A stretch of DNA of 64,000 nucleotides from Phormidium tenue FACHB-1050 (GTDB taxonomy: Bacteria > Cyanobacteriota > Cyanobacteriia > Pseudanabaenales > Pseudanabaenaceae), in assembly GCF_014696925.1 (NCBI RefSeq), contig NZ_JACJQY010000015.1, positions 1 through 64,000 of the forward strand, given 5' to 3'. The notes below the pieces were generated by a model. It made no database searches and was not told where the DNA came from. It was given only the letters and a program-made list of their open reading frames with translations. Of the stretch, positions 1 to 9,620 are shown in pieces (positions within the stretch are counted from its first letter, which is position 1; every line of letters begins with the position of its first letter). A program made the position numbers and the translations under genes.

Positions 1-228
1 GAAATTTATGCTATTCATTTTTGGTGCTGGTGTTCAATATCCGCACCTTATACGATGAATGGCTTTTTTATCTATAACTCCTAATTCTGTCCGCAGTATT
101 GATCATAAAATCATTAAATAGATATCTAAATTTCTATTTTGCTGTCTAACGTGTTACAGCGTATATTTAGTTTAAACACGAAAATAGCATGATGCATTGA
201 TCTAGAATGGGGGGAATAGATTTTTTAC
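1..228. other. Upstream region of the helicase operon, no gene seen
   Basis: This is AT-rich leader sequence before the first operon. No ORF or RNA gene is recognisable. TAGAAT at 203-208 could serve as a -10 box about 20 bases before the start codon, but no convincing -35 box lies at the right distance. GGGGGG at 209-214 is 14 bases before the ATG, too far for an ordinary Shine-Dalgarno site. Confidence 0.3.
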
Positions 229-2229
229 ATGAATTATAGAGACTGGAATAATCAAATTGCTGCTCATTTTTTCCATCCTGATATGGCTGGGAAGAATGTT
301 TATCTGTATGTTACTCAAGAGCTAATAAGTGATTTGGGGCAAGATAAAGGAGTGGGGTTTGCGGATTTTATCAATGCTGTGAAGACTGGTTTTAGGACTA
401 AGCGGCAATCTGAAGGAATTTGCAAAGATGCGCTATGGAGTATGAGGCTAAGAATTAATCAACCATATCCTTTGTACATTGCTTATCTGGCATTATTTGT
501 CCTTGCTGCTGGTGTTGATGGGGAATTTGCAACTCATGCATATTATCCAAGGTTGAGAGAATTATTTGGTGACCCCAGCGCTACAGGAACATATCCTAAT
601 TTTGGCGAAATGTGGCAACTATGGAAAGACCTAAGTAAATGGGCAAATGAGGAGAGGTCTGGCGAACTAGGAATATTTACTTATAGAAGTGTTGGCAATC
701 AAATACATATTGGATTACCTCTAGCGCAAGCGCTTTTGAGTGAAGAAGAACGGCGATCGCTTCCCTACATTTTTGCTGAAGCTAACTTAGATCCAATGAC
801 TCCGCGAGAACAAGAGGAGATTGGGGCATTAGTAAGCAAAAATGGGCGTAACTACTTACTCAATCGAACTTTACGGCTACTCAAAGAAACTAACAGTAAT
901 ACAAACGATATAAGGCAGGCTTTGCTCGAAATTATTATTGATGAGCTGCATGACTGGGATGGATATGTTGAAGATTCATTAAACAAGACGGGACAGGTAT
1001 ATGGCTCTTTGAGGTTGTGTTGCCGTATCGATCAAATTGCTGGACGTACTGATTTCTCGTTGCGTTGTATGACTAAACGGGAATTTCCTGAAGATGGGTT
1101 GACATTAAAGTCAGATAATAATCAGTCTTATTCTTGTGAAGAGTATGGTGATGGTTGGTCTTCTCCGATTACAACGACTAATGGTCAAATGTTGGATGCT
1201 TCTCGCTTAGATTGGGTGCAGGGTGTGCAGGTACGATCGCATGATTCAAAATGGTGCTTTAGATTGCCAGCATCTCCAATTCGGATACTTGTTGATGGAA
1301 ATAGTGAGGGTTTATCAGGTTTGGTCGAAGTGCATCAATTACCTGTACAGAGACAGTTTTACTTGGCTGCCCATGAAGATTGCCTAAATTTACTTACGCA
1401 GTGGGGCGAATCTAGCTGTCAAGGCTTTGAAAAATTATCGATCGCTCAAGGTCTACCCAATAGATGGCATTTTTTTAAAGTAGGTTTGGCTTGTAGCGAT
1501 GAGCCAATTAAATATACATATTCTGTAATGTCGTTCCCGACTACATTGCGATTAGAACTTGTGGGTGGGATTCGTGTTAATCGAGGCAATAAGTTTTTCA
1601 GATTTGCGCCACCTAAATTGGTTTTACAAGGTAACACAGATTCTATTGAAATTTTTTGCAATGATATCCCGCTAAAGTCTGATGATACGGGCATCTATGA
1701 ATTGCCTCTAGATTCATTGGAAATGCTAATTAAAGCAAAACGTGGAGAAAATACGGTTAAAACTGCCTCTCTATCATTAGTTGAAGATATTTCTTGGCAA
1801 TTTGAAGATATTAATTGCAGATGCGATCGCTTTGGCAATGGTTTAACAGAACTTACTGATGCGAATGGCGTTACTGGGGCGTTAGTAACAGACTTTGATT
1901 GCCCTAGTTTTAACTTCAACACCTTGTTGCCTATTCAAGGAAAGCAAAGAGTTGTCTTTGTGGGTAGAAAAACTGGTCAAATTTCAAGCTCAGTACCTGA
2001 AGACTGGATACCTGTTTGGCTTGTTTCAAAAGGTCGCCGTAGTCAAGTCTTTTTCTGTGGTGGCAATTTAGCTGAATCTGAACCTATTTCAGTAACCTGC
2101 AAAGATAGAAAAAGATTGAAAGATTGGAAAAAGTTGCTTTGGGGAGAACGTAAAACAGTTTATCTGCCTACTCATCCAGATTTACGAAGCCTATGGAAAA
2201 AGTTTGAAAAGGAGGCAGAGCGTGTTTAA
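229..2229 (+). CDS. Unrecognised 666-aa protein, first gene of helicase operon
   Basis: I do not recognise this protein. It has no signal peptide and no membrane segment, so it is probably cytoplasmic. The N terminus (about residues 1-90, starting NYRDWNNQIA) is rich in aromatic residues, and the C-terminal 200 residues alternate short hydrophobic and polar stretches as in beta-rich folds. No nuclease, methyltransferase or ATPase motif is visible. Its stop overlaps the next gene by 8 bases and the third gene encodes a giant helicase, so the three are probably co-transcribed and work together. In DNA-defence operons built around large helicases the partner proteins are often unique to one system, which fits, but a function for this one would be a guess. 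Confidence 0.8.
   Translation: MNYRDWNNQIAAHFFHPDMAGKNVYLYVTQELISDLGQDKGVGFADFINAVKTGFRTKRQSEGICKDALWSMRLRINQPYPLYIAYLALFVLAAGVDGEFATHAYYPRLRELFGDPSATGTYPNFGEMWQLWKDLSKWANEERSGELGIFTYRSVGNQIHIGLPLAQALLSEEERRSLPYIFAEANLDPMTPREQEEIGALVSKNGRNYLLNRTLRLLKETNSNTNDIRQALLEIIIDELHDWDGYVEDSLNKTGQVYGSLRLCCRIDQIAGRTDFSLRCMTKREFPEDGLTLKSDNNQSYSCEEYGDGWSSPITTTNGQMLDASRLDWVQGVQVRSHDSKWCFRLPASPIRILVDGNSEGLSGLVEVHQLPVQRQFYLAAHEDCLNLLTQWGESSCQGFEKLSIAQGLPNRWHFFKVGLACSDEPIKYTYSVMSFPTTLRLELVGGIRVNRGNKFFRFAPPKLVLQGNTDSIEIFCNDIPLKSDDTGIYELPLDSLEMLIKAKRGENTVKTASLSLVEDISWQFEDINCRCDRFGNGLTELTDANGVTGALVTDFDCPSFNFNTLLPIQGKQRVVFVGRKTGQISSSVPEDWIPVWLVSKGRRSQVFFCGGNLAESEPISVTCKDRKRLKDWKKLLWGERKTVYLPTHPDLRSLWKKFEKEAERV
2207..2215 (+). 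promoter_or_regulatory. Shine-Dalgarno site that sets the GTG start of the second operon gene
   Basis: AAAAGGAGG lies inside the end of the first operon gene, six bases before GTG 2222. It is one of the clearest ribosome-binding sites in the window and favours the GTG over the upstream TTG at 2204. Confidence 0.7.
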
Positions 2230-3217
2230 TAGTGACAGGTTGCTTTATATTTTGTCAGCTAAACAAGATCTTAGTTGGACAGCCTTTAAATCGGTATTTG
2301 CCGCTTTGTATCCATCGATCGCCAGTGTTAGTGACTTAGAAAAACAGAGCATCAAAAATAAAAGACTGGAAGTGTTGCGATCGCTTGATGCTTTGGGGCA
2401 TTGTGATTTTGATTTCACAGGCAACAGTGTTTATGTAGCTCCTCCTGCGTTGGTGAGGTTGCCCTGTGCTGGGTTTCCTCAAGCGGTTTTAGCAGGTGCG
2501 CGATCGCCTCAAACCCTTGAACAAATCAAAGATATTTGTAATTCTTTGGGCAAGCATATTAATGTCGAAATTCAGCCAGACGATGATCTGTCACTAGTAC
2601 CAAGACGGATTACTGTTCAAGTAGAAGATGCTGAAGAGTTGAGAAAAATTGCAGACTCGCTCAAGATACATTTTAAAGAAAATCCCGCCGCTTGGGAAAT
2701 ATTAAATTTCTCTGGCAGTCTTCAGGATTACTTAGCAACACGCACATGGTCTGATGCTCCTGAACTCAATTGGCAACGTCAGACATTTAACACTAATTTT
2801 TTGCAGTTTCATTCTCATCAAGATCCTGAAAAGAATATCCGTCTTAGCCAGTATAAAAATCTCAAACGCAATACCCAAGCTTATTATTTTTGGCGAGATG
2901 GTCAGAGTACAGAAATAGATCGTGATTGGGGACGCTATGCAGTTTTGAGTGCGATGCACATAAATATTCTGTTTTACGATAAACGTAAGTTTATGATGGC
3001 TGTGCCTATTGGTGCAGAATTACCATGCTTGCTAAAACGAGCTTTAACGCTTTGCTCTGGGTATGTGCCAGAATATAGAGACAAAATTGATTCTTTAGCA
3101 AAATTATTGCCAAAAGTTAAAGGATTTAATCTATTTCAATCAATTCCACCTCAAATTGCTGAAATGGCTGCCTCTAAGTTAAGCCAAAACCTTATCATTC
3201 AATCTTTAGATATCTAA
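2222..3217 (+). CDS. Unrecognised 331-aa protein, second gene of helicase operon
   Basis: I chose the GTG at 2222 because a strong Shine-Dalgarno site, AAAAGGAGG at 2207-2215, lies six bases before it. A TTG at 2204 would add six residues but would bury the ribosome-binding site inside the gene. With the GTG start the gene overlaps the previous one by 8 bases, which suggests translational coupling. The protein is soluble and has no motif I know. The first 70 residues (SDRLLYILSAKQDLSW, then a Lys/Arg-rich helix and LRSLDALGHCDF) look like a small winged-helix or helical domain. A helicase partner or specificity role is inferred from the operon only. Confidence 0.75.
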   Translation: MFNSDRLLYILSAKQDLSWTAFKSVFAALYPSIASVSDLEKQSIKNKRLEVLRSLDALGHCDFDFTGNSVYVAPPALVRLPCAGFPQAVLAGARSPQTLEQIKDICNSLGKHINVEIQPDDDLSLVPRRITVQVEDAEELRKIADSLKIHFKENPAAWEILNFSGSLQDYLATRTWSDAPELNWQRQTFNTNFLQFHSHQDPEKNIRLSQYKNLKRNTQAYYFWRDGQSTEIDRDWGRYAVLSAMHINILFYDKRKFMMAVPIGAELPCLLKRALTLCSGYVPEYRDKIDSLAKLLPKVKGFNLFQSIPPQIAEMAASKLSQNLIIQSLDI

Positions 3218-3232
3218 TAGTAGAGATCATCT

Positions 3233-6200
3233 ATGCAAGATCCTATTGGTGCTTTTGAAAAAATTCGTGACAGCTTGATTTTATATATCAAGACTGCCTT
3301 TGGCACTCGGTTTCCTGAGATTGAGCAAGAACGCGAAAGGCTCTTGCGAGAAACTGGTGCATTCTATCAAGAGCCTTGGATTGAGCCTCTGCCACGTTAT
3401 TTAAAATCTGGGAAGTCGATTGACAATATTCAGCTTACTGATGTCCCTAATTTAGATGAAGCAGCTTTGCAAGATTTTAAGAGTCTTGCTGCCTGTGGAC
3501 TAGTTGGGAAATATGAACTTTACAGCCATCAAGTCACGATGCTGAATAAAGCATTAGCAGGGCAAAATATGGTTGTAACTGCTGGTACTGGTTCTGGAAA
3601 AACTGAATCTTTTCTATTACCTCTATTTGCTTACCTTGCAAAAGAATCAAGAAACTGGCAAGCCCCTAATGCTGAACATCCTCGTCTAAACGACTGGTGG
3701 GAAAATGAGGATTGGCAGAATCAATGTAATCCTCTTGTCAAGACAAAACGTAGTTTTAAGCAATCTTATCGAGTTTCACAAAGAGGACATGAAAACCGTG
3801 ATGCTGCGGTACGAGCTTTAATTTTATATCCGATGAATGCCTTAGTTGAAGACCAGCTTACAAGGTTACGGCGAGCTTTAGATTCTGACGAAGCAAGGGA
3901 GTGGTTTAGCGAGAATAGAAAGGGCAACAGAATTTATTTTGGTCGCTATAACGGTGTCACACCTGTAGCTGGTCGTGAGCAAAAAAAGACGGGTAAACCT
4001 AATGGTGAAAAAATTGAAGAGTTGTTAAAAGCGATGAAGCAGATGCAATCATCTGTTGATGCTTCTATTGAACACTTTAATAAAACTGGGGACAATGATG
4101 TAAGATATTTTTTCCCGCGTTTGGATGGCTCAGAAATGCGCTGTCGTTGGGATATGCAAGATGCTCCACCAGACATTTTGATTACCAACTATTCCATGCT
4201 CAGCATTATGTTGATGCGAGATGTGGATAAGAATATTTTTGATAAAACTAAGGCATGGTTAGAGAAAGAAGATAGTGTCTTTCATTTAATTGTTGATGAA
4301 TTGCACTTGTATCGGGGGACAACGGGGACAGAAGTTGCTTATCTTTTGCGATTATTGCTAGAGAGGTTAGGACTTCATCCTAATCATCCTAAGCTCAGAA
4401 TTCTTGCTTCTAGTGCTTCTTTAGAACCAAAAGATCTAGATAGCCTAGAGTTTCTAAATCAGTTTTTTGGTACAGAATGGATATCTGAACAGATTATAGA
4501 AGGTAAGTCTGAGCCAATTCCTAGTTTTGACACAGGAGAAATTATTGATAGCCAGCCGTTTATTGATTTAGCTAAATCGCTAGATAAAAAAAGCAATATA
4601 GAGGATTTGCAGCAAACTCCTATATACGAAAAATGTCAGCAGATTATGGAGTCTGAAAGTCTTGCTGTTGGCTCTAGGATGATCAAGGCTTGTGAGATTG
4701 ATCAAAAAACTCGTGCTGTGGCGATCGCTGATTTTGCCAAAAAGGTTTTCGGTAGTAATTTAACCAAAGAAGAACTTAATCTTGCATTAAGAGGACTACT
4801 AATTACTCGTGGTTTTAGTACAAAAACCTCATTACCATCTTTTAGAATGCACTGGTTTTTCAGAAATATTGAAGGGCTTTGGGCTTGCACTAAGCCAAAT
4901 TATGAGTGTGAGGAAGGAGATAAGAGTAAAGACAGACCCGTAGGCAAGCTTTTTGTAGATAATCCTCCTATTCTCTATGACAAATATCGCGTTTTAGAGA
5001 TGCTTTACTGTGAACAATGTGGCACAGTCTTTTTCGGTGGTAATCGACTCAAACTCGAAAATGATACAGGTTGTGAAATTCTACCCACAGAGCCAGATAT
5101 AGAAGGTATTCCTGATAGAAAAACATCTGTAGCTCTTGATCGCCGCAAATATTCTGAATTTGTTGTGTTTTATCCTTCTCAAAATATAGATAAGGAGGTT
5201 AGCAAAAAAGGTTGGAGACAGCCGTTAAGACAAGCTAGAGAAACCGAGAAGGCTAGTTGGAAGAAATCTTGGCTGGATACTCGTAGTGGCAAAGTTCAAG
5301 ATTCTCCAGATGGGGAAGTTCAAGATTGGGTTAGAGGTCACATATTTGAGGTTTCACAACAACAAGAATTTATTGGAGCATTACCTTCTGTTTGCCCTTG
5401 TTGTGCTACTGATTACAGCAATAAATTAAACCGTAAATCTCCCATTCGAGGGTTTAGGACTGGCTTTTCTAAAATTAGTCAACTGCTTTCCAAAGAAATT
5501 TTTTATCAGTTGCCTGAAGATGTAGACTCTCGCAAATTGGTTGTATTTTCTGATAGTCGAGAAGATGCTGCTTCCATATCTAATGGTATCGAGCGGTCTC
5601 ACTATGGAGATTTAGTAAGAGAAGCAATATTTGATGAACTTGGACAATTAGCAATAGGTGAATTATCTTTACTAGAAGATCTTCAAAACTATGATCAGCC
5701 TACTGCTACTGAAGCTAGATTATTTGCTCAACATAATCCAAATGTAGTTGAAGAAATACGCAAGGCGATTAAAAATTCTAATAAACCTATTCCACAAGTT
5801 CTAGACCCAGAAGATCTAGAACTATTTCAAAACAGAAAAGATAGCGCTCAAAGTTTACTCAATAAAGTTCAAGAAAGAGGTATAAGCCGAACTGTACCAC
5901 TGCGAGTTTTGTTTGAAGGAATTGACAATGTTGAAGATACTGGTTTGTTAATTCAGCGCTTAGTACATCTAGGTGTCAACCCTGCGGGTAATGATGTCTT
6001 ATATCAGGAATTTCATTATGATAATGGATATCATCATTGGACTAAACTATTTGACTTTCAATCTGGTGGATGGGATGCAAAATTATCTCCTGAAGCCAAA
6101 ATACGGAGAGAAAGTACACTTCGCGCAAAGGTTAAGTCTGAATTATGTAAAGTGCTTTTCAGCCGTCTCTATTTTGGAGTTGAAGCATCAGGATTAGGGT

Positions 6201-8929
6201 ATATCCTGTTGAACTTATCGAAAAATCAGCTTGAAATTTTATCTAATCGATGTGGACTATCAACACCAATATTTGAAAGTATAGTTAATGGTTGTTTGCG
6301 AGTTTTAGGCGAATTATATAGGTATCCTCAAATTCCTCAAGAGTATCCGATTGATGACTGGGCGGATTGGAAAGACGCACGAGCAAAATTGCGAAAATAC
6401 ATTGATAAATGCGCTGATGTATGTGGTATTTCACCGCAAAAATTAAAAGAGTCGCTATGGTCAGCTATTTGTTCTGAAGGTAAGCACTATTACTTAAAAC
6501 TTGATCCTCGCCATTTGTCTGTAAGAGTAGCTATACAAGATGATCCTGTATGGCAATGTGAAATATGCCAATGTCCACATTTACATATTTCTGGTGGGGT
6601 TTGTACTAATTGTCTAGCAGATTTGCCAAGTACAAGTAACAAAACCTGTGCAGATTTATATGAGCGCAATTATTACGCTACAGAAGCTGTTAATAAACGC
6701 CAACCGATCAGATTGCACTGCGAAGAGCTAACGGGGCAAACAGACGATCAAGCTGAGAGGCAGAGACATTTTCGCAACATTGTTGTTGATGTCGATACAC
6801 AATCAAGAAATTTCATTCCTCAAGTAGACACTATTGATCTCCTGAGTGTTACGACAACGATGGAAGTTGGGATTGATATTGGTAGCTTGATGGCTGTAGT
6901 TATGGCTAATATGCCACCAATGCGTTTTAACTATCAACAACGTGCAGGTCGGGCGGGTCGGCGTGGACAGCCTTTTGCAATTTCACTAACCCTTTGCCGA
7001 GGTCGCTCTCATGATGAATTTTATTATCGACATCCAGAAAAAATTACAGGCGATCCGCCACCAGTTCCATTTCTTTCAATGTCACAAGTTGAAATTATCC
7101 AGCGCTTATTAGCAAAAGAATGTCTGAGACGTGCTTTTATTGCTGCTGATGTTCGCTGGTGGGACAGTCCCAAACCGCCAGATAGTCATGGAGAATTTGG
7201 CACAGTTAAAGATTGGCATGAACAAGACAATCGCCGCCAAAAAGTTCAGGAGTGGCTAGAAACTTCTCTGGAGGTGACTGCGATCGCAAATGCTTTGTTG
7301 ATCGGTGTTCAAAATGTTGATATAGCCCAGCTAGAGAATTATATACGTCAAGATCTATTCAAGAAGGTTACAGAATGTATTAATAACCTAGAACTAACAG
7401 GTGATGGTGTCGCAGAACGTTTAGCTGAAGGTGGTGTTCTGCCCATGTATGGTATGCCTTCAAGAGTGAGAGATTTATATCATCATGATCCATCGAGAAA
7501 ACAGAAAGTTGCAACCATAGACAGAGACTTAGACTTAGCCATTACTGAATTTTCTCCTAGTGCTGAAAAGACTAAGGATAAACGCATCTATACCTCAATC
7601 GGTTTTACTGCACCATTATTACCAGATAAAGAAAGTGGATTAAGACCTGCTGCCGAACAACCACTTTCTAGCCGTAAATGGATGTTGAGGTGTCAACGCT
7701 GCCAATGTACAGAAACATCTGAAAGTCCGATTACACATACAGAATGTCCAAATTGCCATGCAACAGAAGAACAAGGATTGCGTATTTTTCAATGGGCTGT
7801 ACCTTTGGCTTTCCGTACTAGCCTTAACGCAGGTGTTGATGCCAAAGCTGAATATGACATTTTAATTTCAGGTGCTGGCAGTGTAGCTGAGTCTGAGCCT
7901 CAAGATTTTAATTTAGTAAGTAATACGAATACTCAGATTGCTTTTTCTGAATCAGGTCGTGTTTTCCGTGTAAACGATAATCGTGGCAAGCTATTTGAAG
8001 GTGCAGTAGGTAAGGCTTTCTTTGGAAAAGAAGATAAAAAAATGTTGTCGAATCAGTGGATTGATGAGAGATTTCATAACAAGGCTAATGGTGTAAAGTT
8101 TACAAAGACGGGTGAAACTGAAAAGATCGCTATTGTCGCCCCAAAAACTACAGGCGTTCTGCGTATCCAACCCGTGAATGTCCCAGAAGGCTTATGCCTT
8201 GATCCCATTACCCACGGTTCAGCAATAAAAGCCGCTTTCTACTCTGCTGCATTTATTGTTCGATCTGTCACTGCACAAGAACTAGATATTGATCCCGAAG
8301 AATTAGATGTCAGTGGTTTACGTCAAGTCGATCTAAACGGTGCAAAAGTTGGAGAACTTGTAATTAGCGATCGTCTAGCCAATGGCTCAGGATTTACTGA
8401 TTGGTTAGCTAAACACTGGGAAGATATCCTTAAAGAACAAATCCTAAATTCTAAAAACAGCTTTGCGGCGGCAATAATGTCAGATGAGCATCGCCAAAAA
8501 TGTGACTCATCCTGCTATGACTGCTTGCAGCAATATCGCAATATGAACTATCACGGCTTGCTAGATTGGCGCTTAGGACTTTCCTTGTTACGAGTTTTAG
8601 CTAATGATAATGGCTCTTGTGGACTAGATGGCAAGTTTGACACGCCAGATCTCGAAGGTTGGCTCCAAACAGCAAGTAACCTGCGTGATACTTTTTGTTC
8701 ATCATTTAGCAGTTGTTCACCACAGCAATTTGGAGAACTGGTTGGGTTTACATTAGGTGATAAGAAAGTGATTGTCGTACATCCTTTATGGGATTTGTAT
8801 AAACCTGTTGGTCTATTGGCTGATGCGGTTGCGGTTGCTAAAGTTGAAGATCCTAGCCAAGTTGTTAGATATCTCGACACATTTAACCTGCTACGCCGCC
8901 CCAGTTGGTGTTATCAATCGTTAAGCTGA
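3233..8929 (+). CDS. Giant DEAD/DEAH-box helicase with DUF1998/MZB-type C terminus (1898 aa)
   Basis: This is a superfamily 2 helicase. Walker A is TAGTGSGKT with Lys123, motif Ia ALILYPMNALVEDQ is near residue 195, motif II is DELH at 355-358, motif III ASSAS is near 392, TTMEVGIDIG (motif V region) is near 1208 and QQRAGRAGRRG (motif VI) is near 1235. About 800 residues separate the two helicase lobes. Cysteine clusters that could bind zinc lie near 593, 721, 1107-1125, 1486-1507 and 1757. The last, CDSSCYDCLQQYRN, is the DUF1998/MrfA-type signature. The length and architecture recall DruE of Druantia and a DrmA-DrmB fusion of DISARM, but the neighbours match neither. It follows the second gene by 15 bases. 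DNA translocation during anti-phage defence is an inference; nucleic-acid-dependent ATPase activity is well supported. Confidence 0.92.
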   Translation: MQDPIGAFEKIRDSLILYIKTAFGTRFPEIEQERERLLRETGAFYQEPWIEPLPRYLKSGKSIDNIQLTDVPNLDEAALQDFKSLAACGLVGKYELYSHQVTMLNKALAGQNMVVTAGTGSGKTESFLLPLFAYLAKESRNWQAPNAEHPRLNDWWENEDWQNQCNPLVKTKRSFKQSYRVSQRGHENRDAAVRALILYPMNALVEDQLTRLRRALDSDEAREWFSENRKGNRIYFGRYNGVTPVAGREQKKTGKPNGEKIEELLKAMKQMQSSVDASIEHFNKTGDNDVRYFFPRLDGSEMRCRWDMQDAPPDILITNYSMLSIMLMRDVDKNIFDKTKAWLEKEDSVFHLIVDELHLYRGTTGTEVAYLLRLLLERLGLHPNHPKLRILASSASLEPKDLDSLEFLNQFFGTEWISEQIIEGKSEPIPSFDTGEIIDSQPFIDLAKSLDKKSNIEDLQQTPIYEKCQQIMESESLAVGSRMIKACEIDQKTRAVAIADFAKKVFGSNLTKEELNLALRGLLITRGFSTKTSLPSFRMHWFFRNIEGLWACTKPNYECEEGDKSKDRPVGKLFVDNPPILYDKYRVLEMLYCEQCGTVFFGGNRLKLENDTGCEILPTEPDIEGIPDRKTSVALDRRKYSEFVVFYPSQNIDKEVSKKGWRQPLRQARETEKASWKKSWLDTRSGKVQDSPDGEVQDWVRGHIFEVSQQQEFIGALPSVCPCCATDYSNKLNRKSPIRGFRTGFSKISQLLSKEIFYQLPEDVDSRKLVVFSDSREDAASISNGIERSHYGDLVREAIFDELGQLAIGELSLLEDLQNYDQPTATEARLFAQHNPNVVEEIRKAIKNSNKPIPQVLDPEDLELFQNRKDSAQSLLNKVQERGISRTVPLRVLFEGIDNVEDTGLLIQRLVHLGVNPAGNDVLYQEFHYDNGYHHWTKLFDFQSGGWDAKLSPEAKIRRESTLRAKVKSELCKVLFSRLYFGVEASGLGYILLNLSKNQLEILSNRCGLSTPIFESIVNGCLRVLGELYRYPQIPQEYPIDDWADWKDARAKLRKYIDKCADVCGISPQKLKESLWSAICSEGKHYYLKLDPRHLSVRVAIQDDPVWQCEICQCPHLHISGGVCTNCLADLPSTSNKTCADLYERNYYATEAVNKRQPIRLHCEELTGQTDDQAERQRHFRNIVVDVDTQSRNFIPQVDTIDLLSVTTTMEVGIDIGSLMAVVMANMPPMRFNYQQRAGRAGRRGQPFAISLTLCRGRSHDEFYYRHPEKITGDPPPVPFLSMSQVEIIQRLLAKECLRRAFIAADVRWWDSPKPPDSHGEFGTVKDWHEQDNRRQKVQEWLETSLEVTAIANALLIGVQNVDIAQLENYIRQDLFKKVTECINNLELTGDGVAERLAEGGVLPMYGMPSRVRDLYHHDPSRKQKVATIDRDLDLAITEFSPSAEKTKDKRIYTSIGFTAPLLPDKESGLRPAAEQPLSSRKWMLRCQRCQCTETSESPITHTECPNCHATEEQGLRIFQWAVPLAFRTSLNAGVDAKAEYDILISGAGSVAESEPQDFNLVSNTNTQIAFSESGRVFRVNDNRGKLFEGAVGKAFFGKEDKKMLSNQWIDERFHNKANGVKFTKTGETEKIAIVAPKTTGVLRIQPVNVPEGLCLDPITHGSAIKAAFYSAAFIVRSVTAQELDIDPEELDVSGLRQVDLNGAKVGELVISDRLANGSGFTDWLAKHWEDILKEQILNSKNSFAAAIMSDEHRQKCDSSCYDCLQQYRNMNYHGLLDWRLGLSLLRVLANDNGSCGLDGKFDTPDLEGWLQTASNLRDTFCSSFSSCSPQQFGELVGFTLGDKKVIVVHPLWDLYKPVGLLADAVAVAKVEDPSQVVRYLDTFNLLRRPSWCYQSLS

Positions 8930-9023
8930 AAAACTTTGCGATCGCTTTTTTATAATAGAAAATGCTCTACTTGGATGTAAACCTAGCAATCTCTCACCCT
9001 AAAGATAACCTAAGCTAAAATTT

Positions 9024-9593
9024 ATGAGTGAATCAATTAAAGCAACCCGTGCCACCGTAGCGATCGGGGCATTAATCGTTGATGGATTCATGTTACCCGA
9101 TGGCAGTTATCGGATGTCGCAAACTCAGGCTGCGGAAACTGTAGGAAAAGATGAAATTAACGCCCGACGCTTTTTGTCCTCAAAGAGCATCAATGCCATA
9201 CGAGGAGAAGGTTATACGCCCGACAGTATTGAGGTTGAGTCACCCTCTGATAAAAGAGGACAAACCCGATTTAATGCTCTACCTTTAGACGTAGTAACTG
9301 CTTATTGGCTTTATCAAAGTAGTCAGGGCAATCAACACGCTCTAGCGCTAGTTTGGTCATTACTGTCTGAATCTCTAGAACGCAGGTTTGATAATGCTTT
9401 TGGTGTAATTCGCACTGAGCAGGAGCGAAATGAGAAAACTTCAGCAAAAATCCAAGCTCTCGAAAAAGCTCTTGCTAATTTGGGAGAAGGATTTGCAATT
9501 AATGATGAAATACGCCGTGAGCGGGATTATTTCGAGTCTTTGCTCAAACAAAATGGGATCGAGCCTTATAAGTTGCCAAATAGCGATCGCTAA
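9024..9593 (+). CDS. Orphan 189-aa protein, possibly antirepressor-like
   Basis: The protein starts SESIKATRATVAIGALIVDG, then FMLPDGSYRMSQTQAAETVG, and ends in a charged helix (about 125-175) that could form a coiled coil. The middle part, with MSQTQAAETVG followed by ARRFLSSK and a predicted wing, resembles the Bro-N/KilA-type domains of phage antirepressors, and I have the impression that similar orphan genes are common in cyanobacteria. The match is by eye and weak. The gene starts 94 bases after the helicase on the same strand and could belong to its operon. The gene call is firm; the function is unknown. Confidence 0.6.
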   Translation: MSESIKATRATVAIGALIVDGFMLPDGSYRMSQTQAAETVGKDEINARRFLSSKSINAIRGEGYTPDSIEVESPSDKRGQTRFNALPLDVVTAYWLYQSSQGNQHALALVWSLLSESLERRFDNAFGVIRTEQERNEKTSAKIQALEKALANLGEGFAINDEIRRERDYFESLLKQNGIEPYKLPNSDR

Positions 9594-9620
9594 TATCCAA
9601 AATCCATTCTTCTCGGCAAT

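Noticed and set aside
203-208. TAGAAT as a promoter for the helicase operon
   Set aside because: No -35 box at a suitable distance and the region is AT-rich, so chance matches are expected.
2204-3217. TTG start at 2204 for the second operon gene
   Set aside because: The strong Shine-Dalgarno site would then lie within the coding region; GTG 2222 is at the proper distance from it.
229-8929. Naming the helicase operon Druantia or DISARM
   Set aside because: Only the helicase architecture is shared. The partner genes typical of those systems (druA-D, druH, drmC, methyltransferase) are not recognisable here.
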